From: ASMP01 sp035282925
GTDB taxonomy: Archaea; Nanobdellota; Nanobdellia; Pacearchaeales; GW2011-AR1
NCBI GenBank assembly: GCA_035282925.1
Contig: DATEUW010000026.1
Location: 1 to 41,983, forward strand
Direction: 5' to 3'
DNA length: 41,983 nt
This document shows, one piece after another, positions 41,975-41,983 of the stretch. The translations under genes and the position numbers were made by a program. The notes under the pieces were generated by a model. It saw only the letters and a program-made list of their open reading frames with translations, did no database searches and was not told the DNA's origin. Each line of letters begins with the position of its first letter. Position 1 is the first letter of the stretch.

Positions 41975-41983
41975 TGATACATA

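Noticed and set aside
1..41983. Mobile elements, transposases, CRISPR-Cas or restriction genes
   Set aside because: No transposase, integrase, Cas or methyltransferase motifs were seen in any frame.

Overview
The window reads as a gene-dense chromosome segment from an archaeon, most likely a DPANN lineage of the Pacearchaeota/Woesearchaeota/Nanoarchaeota type. This rests on several points. The informational genes are archaeal: aCPSF1/FttA, RNase J, proteasome beta, Mre11-Rad50, archaeal-type CCA transferase, TrmB and archaeal SRP RNA. A tRNA gene is present without encoded CCA. Surface proteins carry DPANN-style prepilin signals. First-of-operon genes have TATA boxes placed so that transcription would start at or next to the ATG. 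The lineage call is inference from gene style; no 16S gene is present.

Layout. 1-2335: a truncated argS (minus), tRNA-Leu(UAA), and 4 nt behind it a membrane-anchored staphylococcal-type nuclease with a lamin-tail-like end. 2336-4300: paired palindromic repeats, a DEAD-box RNA helicase with an RGG tail, then the SRP (7S) RNA gene. 4337-14787: a type IV pilus/archaellum-like assembly locus with seven prepilin-like proteins (one very Cys-rich), a FlaI/GspE-type ATPase, a platform protein split over two genes, a small coiled-coil protein and an embedded low-molecular-weight phosphatase. A convergent UMF1/Atg22-like MFS transporter gene interrupts it. 14837-16447: an unknown small protein and an RtcB-type RNA ligase. 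16534-23938: three large exported surface proteins, namely a metzincin-like HExxHxxxxxH protein, a DUF4215-like multi-domain protein with a C-terminal membrane anchor, and a PKD protein with a cytosolic helical tail.

23988-25719: a conserved archaeal triad of Era-like GTPase, DUF2073 protein and Zn-ribbon protein. 25813-27099: CCA-adding enzyme. 27096-29275 (minus): a tightly packed operon of an unknown protein, a TrmB-type regulator, an AlaE-like membrane protein and an FHA protein, diverging from an unknown coiled-coil gene. 29742-33362 (minus): presenilin-like GxGD protease, aCPSF1/FttA and proteasome beta. 33511-35094: M2/M3-type zinc peptidase. 35098-38324 (minus): mre11-rad50. 38496-40727 (minus): small membrane protein, a second LMW phosphatase and RNase J. 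40826-41974: M29-type aminopeptidase.

Functional themes. One is RNA metabolism: helicase, RtcB, CCA transferase, aCPSF1, RNase J, ArgS, SRP RNA and the GTPase triad. Another is cell-surface appendages and adhesins. A third is protein turnover: proteasome, presenilin-like protease and two peptidases. Two translation modes seem to coexist. Operon-leading genes look leaderless, whereas several internal genes have GGTGA/GGAGG Shine-Dalgarno sites. The most unusual non-coding signals are two pairs of 24-bp palindromic units with compensatory changes (2438-2491 and 7235-7292), a perfect 11-bp inverted repeat over the RNase J start codon, a 22-bp palindrome between psmB and a peptidase, and a duplicated start segment plus hairpin in front of mre11.
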